Positions 1-7,578 of a stretch of DNA of 46,183 nt are shown here, piece by piece. Both the position numbers and the translations under genes were made by a program. The first letter of the stretch is position 1. Each line of letters opens with the position of its first letter. Under the pieces are notes generated by a model. The model made no database searches and was not told the DNA's origin. It saw only the letters and a program-made list of their open reading frames with translations. The DNA lies in assembly GCA_964556545.1 (NCBI GenBank), contig CAZKWE010000035.1, positions 1 through 46,183 of the forward strand, read 5' to 3'. Source of the DNA: JALSKU01 sp964556545 (lineage in GTDB: Bacteria; Campylobacterota; Campylobacteria; Campylobacterales; JALSKU01).

Positions 1-128
1 GCTTTTTCACTCAAGTCAAATCCGATAGGCTTAATGATATGAAGTTTTGCATTCGTATTTACACAGATTCTTCCTATACTTCCGGTATTTTGAGGTATTT
101 GCGGATGAACAAGCACAATATTGAACAT
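1..128 (-). CDS. trmL: tRNA (cytidine/uridine-2'-O-)-methyltransferase TrmL, 5' part only
   Basis: Only the first 42 codons are in the window; the rest lies beyond the left edge. The visible N-terminus contains VHPQIPQNTGSIGRIC followed by an LHIIKPIGF-type segment, the SAM/knot-fold start of the SpoU/TrmH (SPOUT) family, closest to TrmL (YibK). TrmL 2'-O-methylates the wobble base of certain tRNA-Leu species in the cytoplasm. An AGGG stretch about 11 nt upstream of the ATG can serve as ribosome binding site. It lies downstream of purU in the same direction. The family is clear from the motif; the TrmL subtype is an inference because the C-terminal knot is not visible. Confidence 0.85.
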   Translation of the reverse strand, partial: MFNIVLVHPQIPQNTGSIGRICVNTNAKLHIIKPIGFDLSEK

Positions 129-131
129 AAA

Positions 132-341
132 CTATAGCACCCTGATAGCTTTTTTTTGTTCAATAAACACATACTGATTTTTTACACCAAAGTTTAAAGA
201 AAATTTTAACACCGATAAATTTGTATCCATATAATCAAAAATATATACAAGTGAAAAGTTACAAGTTAAAACAATTTTTTGGATAAATCTAAGGATATTT
301 TTGGCAATTTTCTCACTGACATTCAAAAGATAGTTTTTCAC
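132..341 (-). CDS. doubtful small ORF, 69 aa, between purU and trmL
   Basis: An open frame starting at GTG with a possible AGGA ribosome binding site, ending 3 nt before the trmL start codon. The product would be rich in Phe, Ile, Leu and Asn with an amphipathic N-terminal part; I recognise no domain, signal peptide or clear membrane helix. Its position exactly fills the purU-trmL gap, which supports a translated, coupled gene. Against it, composition is what random AT-rich DNA gives and no family is recognised. It may simply be the leader of trmL. Confidence 0.25.
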   Translation of the reverse strand: MKNYLLNVSEKIAKNILRFIQKIVLTCNFSLVYIFDYMDTNLSVLKFSLNFGVKNQYVFIEQKKAIRVL

Positions 342-349
342 TTACCGTC

Positions 350-1186
350 CTAAAAAATTATAGTTTTATTCCCGTTTATAAATATTTTATCATCAAATGC
401 CAAAGTCAAAGCATTTGACAAAACAGTTTTTTCAACATTTCTTCCGGCTTTTTGCATATCTTTCCAACTGTAAGTATGATCAACTCTTATGATATCCTGC
501 GATATTATCGGTCCTTCATCAAGGTTGTCATTTACTATATGAGCGGTTGCTCCTATGATTTTTACACCTCTGTTATAAGCCTGTTTATAAGGGTTTGCCC
601 CTATAAAAGCCGGCAAAAACGAGTGGTGTATGTTTATTATTTGGTTTTTGTAGTTACTTACGAACTGAGGAGTCAATATCCTCATATATTTAGCAAGCAC
701 TATATAGTCTATATCATATTTTTTTAGAATTTGAAGAATTTTTTCTTCATGTTCTGCTCTGCTTAATTCTTCATGAGAAACATAATAATACGGTATATCA
801 AACCTCGACACAAGCGACTGAAGCACTTCATAGTTTGAGATAACGGCAAGTATATTTGCATTCAACTCATTGCTATAGTGTTTTATCAGTATATCACCTA
901 AAGCATGGGCTTCTTTAGTACACAATATAACGATATTTTTTCTTTTTCTTTTAGAGATATATATATTTGCTTCATCACCAAGCTTTTCTTGAAGCTCATT
1001 TTTTATATCTTCTGCTAAAACTTCACCGTTTACTTCGGCTCTAAAAAAAAATCTTCTATTTTCTAAGTCAACAAATTCTCTATTTGTTACAATATTTACA
1101 CCATTTTTATACAATACTTCCGATACATTGTAAACAAGTCCCTTTTTATCAGGACAATCAACTTTTATAATATAACTGTTATACAT
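350..1186 (-). CDS. purU: formyltetrahydrofolate deformylase PurU
   Basis: Hydrolyses 10-formyltetrahydrofolate to formate and tetrahydrofolate, balancing one-carbon pools and supplying formate. The 278-aa length is standard. Residues 1-80 form an ACT regulatory domain (a KVDCPDKKGLVYNVSEVLYK start), and about 85-275 form the formyltransferase-type catalytic domain. The hallmark catalytic triad is visible: N185 within NIHHSFLPAF (185-194), H216 in ATAHIVN and D224 in LDEGP. The start is supported by GGGG five nt before ATG. The combination of N-terminal ACT plus NIHHSFLP separates it from the glycinamide formyltransferase PurN. It appears to be transcribed toward trmL. Confidence 0.95.
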   Translation of the reverse strand: MYNSYIIKVDCPDKKGLVYNVSEVLYKNGVNIVTNREFVDLENRRFFFRAEVNGEVLAEDIKNELQEKLGDEANIYISKRKRKNIVILCTKEAHALGDILIKHYSNELNANILAVISNYEVLQSLVSRFDIPYYYVSHEELSRAEHEEKILQILKKYDIDYIVLAKYMRILTPQFVSNYKNQIINIHHSFLPAFIGANPYKQAYNRGVKIIGATAHIVNDNLDEGPIISQDIIRVDHTYSWKDMQKAGRNVEKTVLSNALTLAFDDKIFINGNKTIIF

Positions 1187-1249
1187 ATATACCCCAAAAA
1201 AATATTAACTTATTACACAAAAATTATTATACAGAAAATCAACTTAAAA

Positions 1250-1807
1250 TTACTCTTTATATTTTTTAACTTGATAAACAAAAATATCAGGATGATGATT
1301 GAGACAATTACTTTCAAGTCCGGCTTTTTGACAAAGATGAGAAAAAAACAGATCAAATGAAGGCAATTGTTCCCAAACTTGCGGCAAAAAAGTAGCCTGA
1401 TATCCATCAAGCTTCAATACAACCCCATCAATACCGGGTCTAATTTTATTTTTTAAATCTTCTATATCGGTGTATCCGAGTTTTTTCGGTTTTGAAAGTA
1501 TAGAAACTTCAATTTTTATATCATTATATTCAAGTTCACTAAGAGATTGAAATCTAGGATCATGCAGGGCTGCTGCTCTTGCATTGAGTATAATATCCTC
1601 ATAAATTGGTCTGTAAGCCTCCAAAGAGCCTATACATCCCCTCAATACATCATTCTCTCCTTTTGTAATGGTAACAAAAGATGAACCCCATTCTTTTAAC
1701 TGCGGATAATCATTTAATAATTTGTCCAAATCCAAATCATACTTTATACCCACTGACTGTGCTATAGCCGCTCTTGCCAATTGAAGATAAATCTTTCCCA
1801 TATCCAT
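1250..1807 (-). CDS. AMMECR1-domain protein (AmmeMemoRadiSam system protein A)
   Basis: A 185-aa protein that is essentially one AMMECR1 domain: LRGCIGSL at 55-62, LHDPRF at 81-86 and an EVSILS strand at 100-105 are the family signatures. In many prokaryotes this protein is encoded with a MEMO-family protein and a radical SAM enzyme; the biochemical role is not settled. Here neither partner is in view: the neighbours are purU on the same strand and flgF diverging. The first ATG is chosen because AGGAG lies 7 nt upstream. Family assignment is firm, function is not known. Confidence 0.9.
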   Translation of the reverse strand: MDMGKIYLQLARAAIAQSVGIKYDLDLDKLLNDYPQLKEWGSSFVTITKGENDVLRGCIGSLEAYRPIYEDIILNARAAALHDPRFQSLSELEYNDIKIEVSILSKPKKLGYTDIEDLKNKIRPGIDGVVLKLDGYQATFLPQVWEQLPSFDLFFSHLCQKAGLESNCLNHHPDIFVYQVKKYKE

Positions 1808-1844
1808 TTTAGACTCCTGCTTTTTTATACTATTATATCAAATA

Positions 1845-1862
1845 TTGGAACATATATTGCTT
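1845..1862 (+). promoter_or_regulatory. sigma-54 (RpoN) promoter for flgF-flgG
   Basis: TTGGAACATATATTGCTT matches the -24/-12 consensus with GG at 1847-1848 and GC at 1859-1860 separated by exactly 10 nt. It lies 40 nt before the flgF start, giving a short leader. In Campylobacterota the rod and hook genes are commonly RpoN-dependent, so the location agrees with the biology. Confidence 0.85.
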
Positions 1863-1901
1863 TTGCTTATCAGTAAAGTAACGATTTTATGAGGATATAT
1901 T

Positions 1902-2708
1902 ATGCAAAACGGATACTACCAAGCAGTCGGAGGTATGGTAACACAATTTAATAGACTAGATACCATTTCAAATAATTTAGCCAATACAAATACCGCCGGT
2001 TTTAAAAGAGAAGATGTTATTGTCGGAGATTTTTTAACCGTTTTAAAACAACAAAGAGATGAATTACCCATAAAAAACAATACCAAAGATGCAGCAAAAT
2101 TTATAAACAGATCTCTTGACAGGGTTCCTCATATAGTAAGAGATTATATTGATTTTTCATTGGGAGCTATGAGAAAAACAGGCAATCCTTTGGATGTGGC
2201 ACTCAAAAGAAGTGATAGGTTTTTTTTAGTTAAAACTCCTGATGGTTTAAAACTTACACAAGACGGAGCTTTTGTGTTGAATGAAAAAGGTGAATTAAGT
2301 ACCAAAGAAGGTTATACGGTACTTGGAGCAAATTATTTTCAAAATCATCAACCTATCGCTATACCGGCAGGAAACAGTGTCACTATAAGCAGTAATGGAA
2401 GTATATATGCTAACGGGCAAGAGATAGGAAAATTATATATTGCAAAATTTAATCACAATTTATCAAATTTAAAAAAGTTTGGTGATAACCTTTATGACAT
2501 AACAAATTTAAACGATATATCTATAAGTGATGACGGAGATTATATAGCTTCAGGTTTTTTACAAATGAGCAATATAAATCCGGTCAAAGAAATGACAGCA
2601 CTCATAGAAACAAACAGACTGGTTGAAATGTATCAGAAAGTGATGACTTCACAAATGAACGATTTAAACAGTGATGCTATAAATAAATTAGCAAGCACAA
2701 AAGCATAG
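1902..2708 (+). CDS. flgF: flagellar basal-body rod protein FlgF
   Basis: A 268-aa proximal rod subunit of the flagellar basal body, exported by the flagellar type III apparatus, hence no Sec signal peptide. The N-terminal flg_bb_rod motif (NRLDTISNNLANTNTAGFKRE, about residues 17-37) and a C-terminal segment with KEMTALIETNRLVEMYQK are typical of the FlgE/F/G family. Its position immediately before flgG and its lower similarity to the FlgG pattern identify it as FlgF. A GAGG ribosome binding site precedes the ATG, and the sigma-54 promoter at 1845-1862 probably drives both genes. The FlgG start lies 9 nt after the stop codon. Confidence 0.92.
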   Translation: MQNGYYQAVGGMVTQFNRLDTISNNLANTNTAGFKREDVIVGDFLTVLKQQRDELPIKNNTKDAAKFINRSLDRVPHIVRDYIDFSLGAMRKTGNPLDVALKRSDRFFLVKTPDGLKLTQDGAFVLNEKGELSTKEGYTVLGANYFQNHQPIAIPAGNSVTISSNGSIYANGQEIGKLYIAKFNHNLSNLKKFGDNLYDITNLNDISISDDGDYIASGFLQMSNINPVKEMTALIETNRLVEMYQKVMTSQMNDLNSDAINKLASTKA

Positions 2709-2717
2709 GAGAAACAA

Positions 2718-3506
2718 ATGATAAGAGCATTATATACTGCCGCTACGGGCATGATGGCACAACAAACACAAATAGACACAACTTCAAACAATATTGCAAA
2801 TGTAAATACTATAGGATATAAAAAACAAAGAGCTGAATTTGCAGATCTTATGTATCAAACTATGGAGTATGCAGGAACGCAGACAAGTCTAAACACTTCT
2901 TCGCCTACAGGTATAGAAGTAGGATTGGGCGTCAGACCCACAGCCGTAACAAAAGAATTTACACAGGGAAATTTTAAAGAAACAGGCAATAACTTGGATA
3001 TGGCAATTACAGGTAATGGTTTTTTTCAAGTTGAACTTCCTGACGGCACTACTGCCTATACCAGAAACGGGGCTTTCAAACTTGATGCAGATGGCAATGT
3101 GGTTAATTCAGACGGATACAAGCTAATACCTCAGATAGTTGTTCCCTCCGATACTACTGCTATTTCTATCGGAACTGACGGAACCGTATCGGTTTTGCAG
3201 GCCGGTCAAACTCAAATGGCTCAAATAGGGCAAATCCAATTGGCCAATTTTATAAATCCTGCAGGTCTTCATTCATTGGGTAACAATAACTATATCAATA
3301 CATCAGCTTCCGGTGATGCGATAGTAGGAACTCCGGGACTTAACGGAATAGGTGAGATAAGAGAAGGTTTTGTGGAAATGAGCAATGTCCAACTTGTAGA
3401 AGAAATGACTGACCTTATAACCGGGCAAAGAGCATACGAGGCTAATTCAAAAGCTATAACAACATCTGATTCAATGCTGCAAACCGTTAATCAGTTAAAA
3501 AGATAA
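2718..3506 (+). CDS. flgG: flagellar basal-body rod protein FlgG (distal rod)
   Basis: A 262-aa distal rod protein connecting the proximal rod to the hook. It begins MIRALYTAATGMMAQQTQID followed by the SNNIANVNTIGYKK rod motif, contains the NLDMAITGNGFFQV segment and ends with VEEMTDLITGQRAYEANSKA, all classic FlgG features. It follows flgF with a TAGGAG ribosome binding site overlapping the flgF stop, consistent with a two-gene transcript. No other flagellar gene is adjacent, as is common in Campylobacterota where flagellar genes are scattered. Convergent with the ABC-F gene, separated by a terminator. Confidence 0.96.
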   Translation: MIRALYTAATGMMAQQTQIDTTSNNIANVNTIGYKKQRAEFADLMYQTMEYAGTQTSLNTSSPTGIEVGLGVRPTAVTKEFTQGNFKETGNNLDMAITGNGFFQVELPDGTTAYTRNGAFKLDADGNVVNSDGYKLIPQIVVPSDTTAISIGTDGTVSVLQAGQTQMAQIGQIQLANFINPAGLHSLGNNNYINTSASGDAIVGTPGLNGIGEIREGFVEMSNVQLVEEMTDLITGQRAYEANSKAITTSDSMLQTVNQLKR

Positions 3507-3510
3507 TCTT

Positions 3511-3539
3511 AAATAAAAAAAGGGCATATCAAATGCCCT
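3511..3539 (-). terminator. rho-independent terminator overlapping the end of the ABC-F gene
   Basis: A 7-bp stem (AGGGCAT/ATGCCCT, 3521-3527 with 3533-3539) with a 5-nt loop is followed on the minus strand by a run of seven Ts. The stop codon of the ABC-F gene is in the loop. On the plus strand the tract after the hairpin is T-rich but interrupted, so it is strongest for the minus strand, with possible weak action on flgG transcripts. Confidence 0.85.
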
Positions 3540-5463
3540 CTAATTCTTCTCTTTTTTCTTCAACTTCAAGATAAATTTCTAAAAGTTTATCCAATTCTTT
3601 TTCATTATTTTGAAGATTTTTATACAATTCTTCAAGCCCTTTTTCTTTATAACATTTTGGATCGCTTAAACACTCATTTATATTTTTAATTTCATTTTCA
3701 AGATTTTCTATAAGAATTGGATACTCTTTAAGTATTTTATTTTCTTTATAGCTGAGTTTTTTTTGTATTTTTGGTTTTTTTATAAATTCTTTTTTATTCA
3801 AATCTTTCTCAAATTTATCCAATTCTTTTATCTCTTTTTCTATTTCAAGATATTCGCTATACTGTCCGTAACTCTCTTCAACTATGCCGTTACCTTTAAG
3901 TATAAACAGCTTTTTTGCAATTTTGTCAACAAAATATCTATCATGGCTGACAAATATCAAAGCCCCCTGAAAACTCTGCAAATACTCTTCTAAGATATTG
4001 ATTGTAGGAATATCAAGATCATTTGTAGGTTCATCAAGAATCAAACAGTCATACTCTTTTGTAAACAACAGTGCCAAAGCTACTCTGCTCTTTTCACCGC
4101 CGCTTAATATACCGATCTTTTTATCAAGATATTCTTTTGGAAACAAAAAGCTTTTCAGATATCCATACACATGCATATTTTTTCCTCTTACATCAACCCT
4201 GTCTCCACCGTTTGGACAAAATGTCTCAATAAGAGTTTTTTCATCATCAAGCATAGCCTTATCCTGATCAAAATATCCTACTCTAAAATCTCCTCTTTTT
4301 ATAGAACCCTCAGTCAATTTCAAATCTCCAAGAAGTAACTTTAAAAATGTTGATTTACCTGTACCGTTTTTACCTACAACTGCAATTTTATCAAGTTGTA
4401 AAATACGGGTTGTAAAATCTTTAATAAGCTTTTTTTCTCCAAGAGTTATACTTATATTTTCCAATTCATAAAGCATTTTTTTTCTGTTTTTACTCTCATT
4501 TTGATTGAAATTTTTTTGCTCTCTTTGAAGTTGCAACTGCATTTTTCTTATAATTGACGGATTTTTTCTAGCCTGTTCACGAAGTTGTAAAACTCTTTTT
4601 TTTCTACCTTCATTTCGTTTTAATCTTGCTTTGACTCCGCGATTTAACCACTCTTCCTCACTCTTTAAAAGTTTCAAAAGATTTTCATGGCTTTTTTTCA
4701 TAGAGTTCAAAAGCTCTTCTTTTGCCTTAAGATAGTTAGAATATCCACCCTTAAAGCTTCTTATCTTGCATTCATCAATCTCTATAACTTTCGTAGCAAG
4801 TGAATCTATAAAATATCTATCATGCGATATAAAAACAAGAGTAAATCTTTCTTTTAAAAGCAAACTTTCCAAAAACTCTACCATATATACATCAAGATGA
4901 TTTGTAGGTTCATCCAAAAGTAAAATATCCGGCTTTTTTAAAAGCAATGAGGCAAGTGCGACTCTTCTTTGTTCTCCTCCGCTTAATATCCCGACTTGTT
5001 TATCTTCATACCTTTTAAGATCAAATTCTTGCAAAACCCTTTCAATTTTATCATCAATACTCCATGCACCGTGCATATCAAGATATAAAGAGAGTTCTTC
5101 TTGCTCTTTGAGAAGTTCTTTATTTTCATAATCACTTGAAAGCAATTCGCTTACTTTTTCAAATCTTGCTTTTTTTTCCTTTAACTCTTTCAACTCATTT
5201 TCTATGGCATCTTTGACACTTAAATTTTCATTCAATACGGGTTGTTGTTGCAATATGTCAATTTTTACATTGTTACTTATAACTCTTCTTCCGCTATCAG
5301 GCTCCAAAGAACCGTTTAAAATATTTAAAAATGTTGATTTTCCACCACCGTTTTGCCCGATAATGGCTACTCTTTCACCTTCATCCAAATGAAAGTCAAT
5401 TTCACAAAGTATTTTTTGTATTTCATAATTTTTGCTAATTTCAATCAAATCTAAAATTGCCAT
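3529..5463 (-). CDS. uup: ABC-F family ATPase, Uup-like
   Basis: A soluble 644-aa protein with two ATP-binding cassettes and no membrane domain. First cassette: Walker A GQNGGGKS at 36-43, signature LSGGEQ at 160-165, Walker B LLLDEPTNHLD at 181-191. Second: GKNGTGKST at 364-372, LSGGEK at 453-458, LILDEPTNDLD at 474-484. A basic, helical linker rich in KxRLKRNEGRKKR (about 270-320) lies between them, and a charged coiled coil fills 540-644, the layout of Uup. ABC-F proteins act on the ribosome E site; Uup is also tied to chromosome stability. The gene is monocistronic, with its own promoter and terminator. Assignment to Uup rather than another ABC-F is by the C-terminal coiled coil. Confidence 0.85.
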   Translation of the reverse strand: MAILDLIEISKNYEIQKILCEIDFHLDEGERVAIIGQNGGGKSTFLNILNGSLEPDSGRRVISNNVKIDILQQQPVLNENLSVKDAIENELKELKEKKARFEKVSELLSSDYENKELLKEQEELSLYLDMHGAWSIDDKIERVLQEFDLKRYEDKQVGILSGGEQRRVALASLLLKKPDILLLDEPTNHLDVYMVEFLESLLLKERFTLVFISHDRYFIDSLATKVIEIDECKIRSFKGGYSNYLKAKEELLNSMKKSHENLLKLLKSEEEWLNRGVKARLKRNEGRKKRVLQLREQARKNPSIIRKMQLQLQREQKNFNQNESKNRKKMLYELENISITLGEKKLIKDFTTRILQLDKIAVVGKNGTGKSTFLKLLLGDLKLTEGSIKRGDFRVGYFDQDKAMLDDEKTLIETFCPNGGDRVDVRGKNMHVYGYLKSFLFPKEYLDKKIGILSGGEKSRVALALLFTKEYDCLILDEPTNDLDIPTINILEEYLQSFQGALIFVSHDRYFVDKIAKKLFILKGNGIVEESYGQYSEYLEIEKEIKELDKFEKDLNKKEFIKKPKIQKKLSYKENKILKEYPILIENLENEIKNINECLSDPKCYKEKGLEELYKNLQNNEKELDKLLEIYLEVEEKREELEGI

Positions 5464-5486
5464 ATTTTATCCATAATTTTTCGCAA

Positions 5487-5492
5487 ATTATA
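5487..5492 (-). promoter_or_regulatory. -10 element for the ABC-F gene
   Basis: A TATAAT on the minus strand 24 nt before the ABC-F start codon, in the 68-nt divergent gap. No good -35 element was found, as is common in Campylobacterota promoters. Confidence 0.5.
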
Positions 5493-5503
5493 GCAAATTT
5501 GTG

Positions 5504-5509
5504 TATAAT
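5504..5509 (+). promoter_or_regulatory. -10 element for the small membrane protein gene
   Basis: TATAAT embedded in the near-palindrome GTGTATAATACAC (5501-5513), 22 nt before the ATG at 5532. The symmetric flanks could be a repressor site or chance. The -35 region is weak. Confidence 0.5.
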
Positions 5510-5531
5510 ACACCTAAAAAATGGAGTGTAT

Positions 5532-5735
5532 ATGGACAACATTTGGCAAAATTTTTGGTATAAAAATATTATAAGCGGAATTGTTATAGGATTTGTTTTT
5601 TCTTATTTGACATACAAATCAGAAAAAGGCATTGCTTTTAATATAGTAAACTTTATAGTTTTATCGTTACTTGCAACTATATTTTCTATGGGGTGGGATA
5701 AACTATTGAACTGGAAAAAAAACAAAAGGAGTTAG
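5532..5735 (+). CDS. small two-helix membrane protein, function unknown
   Basis: A 67-aa protein from the ATG at 5532, chosen over an upstream ATG at 5457 because GGAG lies 7 nt before it and the -10 element lies between the two. Two hydrophobic stretches (about 13-28 and 38-55, the second containing FIVLSLLATIFSM) suggest two membrane helices joined by a short charged loop; the C-terminus is basic (NWKKNKRS). I recognise no family. It is followed 1 nt later by an acidic cytoplasmic-type protein, suggesting co-translation. Confidence 0.7.
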   Translation: MDNIWQNFWYKNIISGIVIGFVFSYLTYKSEKGIAFNIVNFIVLSLLATIFSMGWDKLLNWKKNKRS

Positions 5736-5736
5736 A

Positions 5737-6087
5737 ATGAGTATAAAAGATAAATACCCAAAACTTTTTGAAAAAATTGAAGACAAAGAGTTTGTCGAAG
5801 ATATAAGTGACCTTGTGAATGTTGATATAAACTATGATGACGAAGACAGCGAAGAGGTAGATATCTTTGATCCAGAAGATTATAATTATATAGTTTATAT
5901 AAATGAACGGGTACAACAAGCCATAGGCAAGGAAAAACTCCTGATTTTAAAACATAAAATCAAAAATTTAAAAGAGATAGAAAATTTTATCGATAGCGAA
6001 GATGATCTTTATGGCGTAAAAAGCAGTATGCCGGAAGATGATATCGCAAAAAATATACTTAATATTATAGAAAACGAATTGATCTAA
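5737..6087 (+). CDS. acidic hypothetical protein, 116 aa
   Basis: Starts at an ATG with AAGGAGT upstream, immediately after the small membrane protein gene. The product is soluble and very acidic in the middle (a DDEDSEEVD stretch around 35-45), with a predicted helical C-terminal half containing LKHKIKNLKEIENFID. No signal peptide, membrane helix or known catalytic motif is visible. Being coupled to a small membrane protein, it could be its cytoplasmic partner; that is inference. Its end overlaps the convergent TPM-like gene by 4 nt. Confidence 0.75.
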   Translation: MSIKDKYPKLFEKIEDKEFVEDISDLVNVDINYDDEDSEEVDIFDPEDYNYIVYINERVQQAIGKEKLLILKHKIKNLKEIENFIDSEDDLYGVKSSMPEDDIAKNILNIIENELI

Positions 6088-6707
6088 TCCATCTCAACAA
6101 TTTCATTGCTAAGTTCATTTTCTTTTTCTATGTCGGTTTTTGGAAAGTTTTTTTCCAAAATATCTCCGCATTTTTTTACAATTTGTAACAAACCTTCGTC
6201 TATTTTGCCATCTTTTGCAAAATAGACGAACTCTTGAACAAGACTTTTCCAAAAACTATCATCAATCTTTTTTTTGATATTTTTATCAGCTATAACTCTG
6301 ATATATCTCTCTTCTAAACTTACAAATAAAAGTATGGCTTTGTGATTTTTAGTTTTATTGATACCAAGTTTGTAAAACTGATTAAAAGCTCTCTTTTCAC
6401 ATCTGTCTTTTTTTACTTTTTTTGGAATAATTTTATATTTTATATCGCTATATTCAAGCACAAAAGAAACAAATAAAAAAACTGCTATGGATAAAGCAAT
6501 AAGATTTGTCTGTGTTAAAGAAATTTTGGAAGCTTTTATGGCAAAAGGAGTTAACAGTGCAATAAAAAATGAAAAAACAAATATAGAATATCTGTATCTG
6601 TCGCAACTGTGGGCTACTACTACTCTAACTTCCGCATCACTTGTTGATTCAATTTTATCTATCAATTTTTTTATATTTTTCTTTGTATCAAAATTTATAC
6701 TTTTCAC
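6084..6707 (-). CDS. TPM-domain-like membrane protein (second TPM gene)
   Basis: A 207-aa protein. The start is placed at GTG 6705-6707 because AAGGAG lies 8 nt upstream and just after the stop of the preceding gene; longer versions would run into the glycine-rich tail of that gene. The protein has a TPM-like fold split around two membrane helices: an N-terminal ESTSDAEVRVVVAHS segment, hydrophobic stretches near 43-60 and 69-87, then KAILLFVSLEERYIRVIADKNI. TPM domains occur in YgcG and photosystem II repair proteins; this one lacks a signal peptide. In LemA operons two TPM proteins in tandem are usual. Function is not established. Confidence 0.8.
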   Translation of the reverse strand: MKSINFDTKKNIKKLIDKIESTSDAEVRVVVAHSCDRYRYSIFVFSFFIALLTPFAIKASKISLTQTNLIALSIAVFLFVSFVLEYSDIKYKIIPKKVKKDRCEKRAFNQFYKLGINKTKNHKAILLFVSLEERYIRVIADKNIKKKIDDSFWKSLVQEFVYFAKDGKIDEGLLQIVKKCGDILEKNFPKTDIEKENELSNEIVEMD

Positions 6708-6723
6708 CTTAAAATCTCCTTTT

Positions 6724-7578
6724 TTACCAACTCCCACTCGCTCCGCCTCCTCCAAAACTTCCGCCTCCGCCACTAAAACCACCGTCAAAACCTCCGAAAT
6801 CATTTCCGTTATTGGTAAAAAAATCATCTTCTGTGCCTACAAATGTTGATGAGGAGTTTACATTGTTGCTAAATGCATTTGAAATAAAAAACAGTATAAA
6901 TGCCAAAATAAATATCATTATGCCGATTATCAAAGAAGTTGTAAATGCATAGGCAAAAAAACCGATAAAACTGCTTGGTATAATCTTTGAAACTATCTTT
7001 TTATACCTGTTTGAAAAGATGGATTGTACAAATACCGTAAAAAAGATAAATACAAAAAATATAAGAGGTGCAAAATTATCTTTTTTTAATTTTTTTGAAT
7101 TTTTTTTATATGTTCCTTTCAAAACCGACAGTATGGCTTTGGTGCCATTTATAACTCCACCATCATAATCACCTTTTTTAAAAAAAGGCAATATATCAGA
7201 GTTTATAATCACGGAACTCATAGCATCAGTCAATTTTCCTTCAAGCCCGTATCCAACCTCAATACGAACTTTTCTCTCATTTGGGGCAACTATAAGCAAA
7301 ACACCGTTATTTAATTTTTTTTCTCCTATACCCCAATACCTTCCAAGTTGATAGCCATACTCCGCTATATCACTTCCCTGAAGAGATTTTAAAGTAACAA
7401 TTACAATTTGATTGGTTGAATTGTTTTCAGCACTTTTTAAAAGTCTTTCCAATCTTATTTTGGTCTTTTTAGACAAAATACCGGCTTCATCTACAACCCT
7501 GCCGGATAATTTTGGAAAAGTCAAAGAACCGAATGCAAAAAGAACAAAGCACAAAAATATTATTATTTTTTTCATCAA
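6724..7578 (-). CDS. TPM-domain protein, YgcG-like, with glycine-rich tail
   Basis: A 284-aa envelope protein. Residues 1-19 form a signal peptide, about 25-150 the TPM domain (VVDEAGILSKKTK, TNQIVIVTLKSLQG, YWGIGEKKLNNGVLLIVAP and KVRIEVGYGLEGKLTD blocks are all present), followed by hydrophobic segments around 172-187 and 212-238 and a Gly/Ser-rich tail ending SFGGGGASGSW. This is the standard YgcG layout. The start overlaps the lemA stop by 4 nt (ATGA type), so the two are translationally coupled. The role is unproven; LemA/TPM pairs are thought to act at the cell envelope. Confidence 0.88.
   Translation of the reverse strand: MMKKIIIFLCFVLFAFGSLTFPKLSGRVVDEAGILSKKTKIRLERLLKSAENNSTNQIVIVTLKSLQGSDIAEYGYQLGRYWGIGEKKLNNGVLLIVAPNERKVRIEVGYGLEGKLTDAMSSVIINSDILPFFKKGDYDGGVINGTKAILSVLKGTYKKNSKKLKKDNFAPLIFFVFIFFTVFVQSIFSNRYKKIVSKIIPSSFIGFFAYAFTTSLIIGIMIFILAFILFFISNAFSNNVNSSSTFVGTEDDFFTNNGNDFGGFDGGFSGGGGSFGGGGASGSW

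Noticed and set aside
5501..5513. GTGTATAATACAC as an operator
   Set aside because: It is mostly the -10 box itself, which is partly self-complementary; kept only as a remark.
6708..6827. Longer N-terminus (40 more codons) for the second TPM-like gene
   Set aside because: The extension is the out-of-frame reading of the upstream gene's Gly-rich tail; a GTG with AAGGAG just after that stop is the better start.
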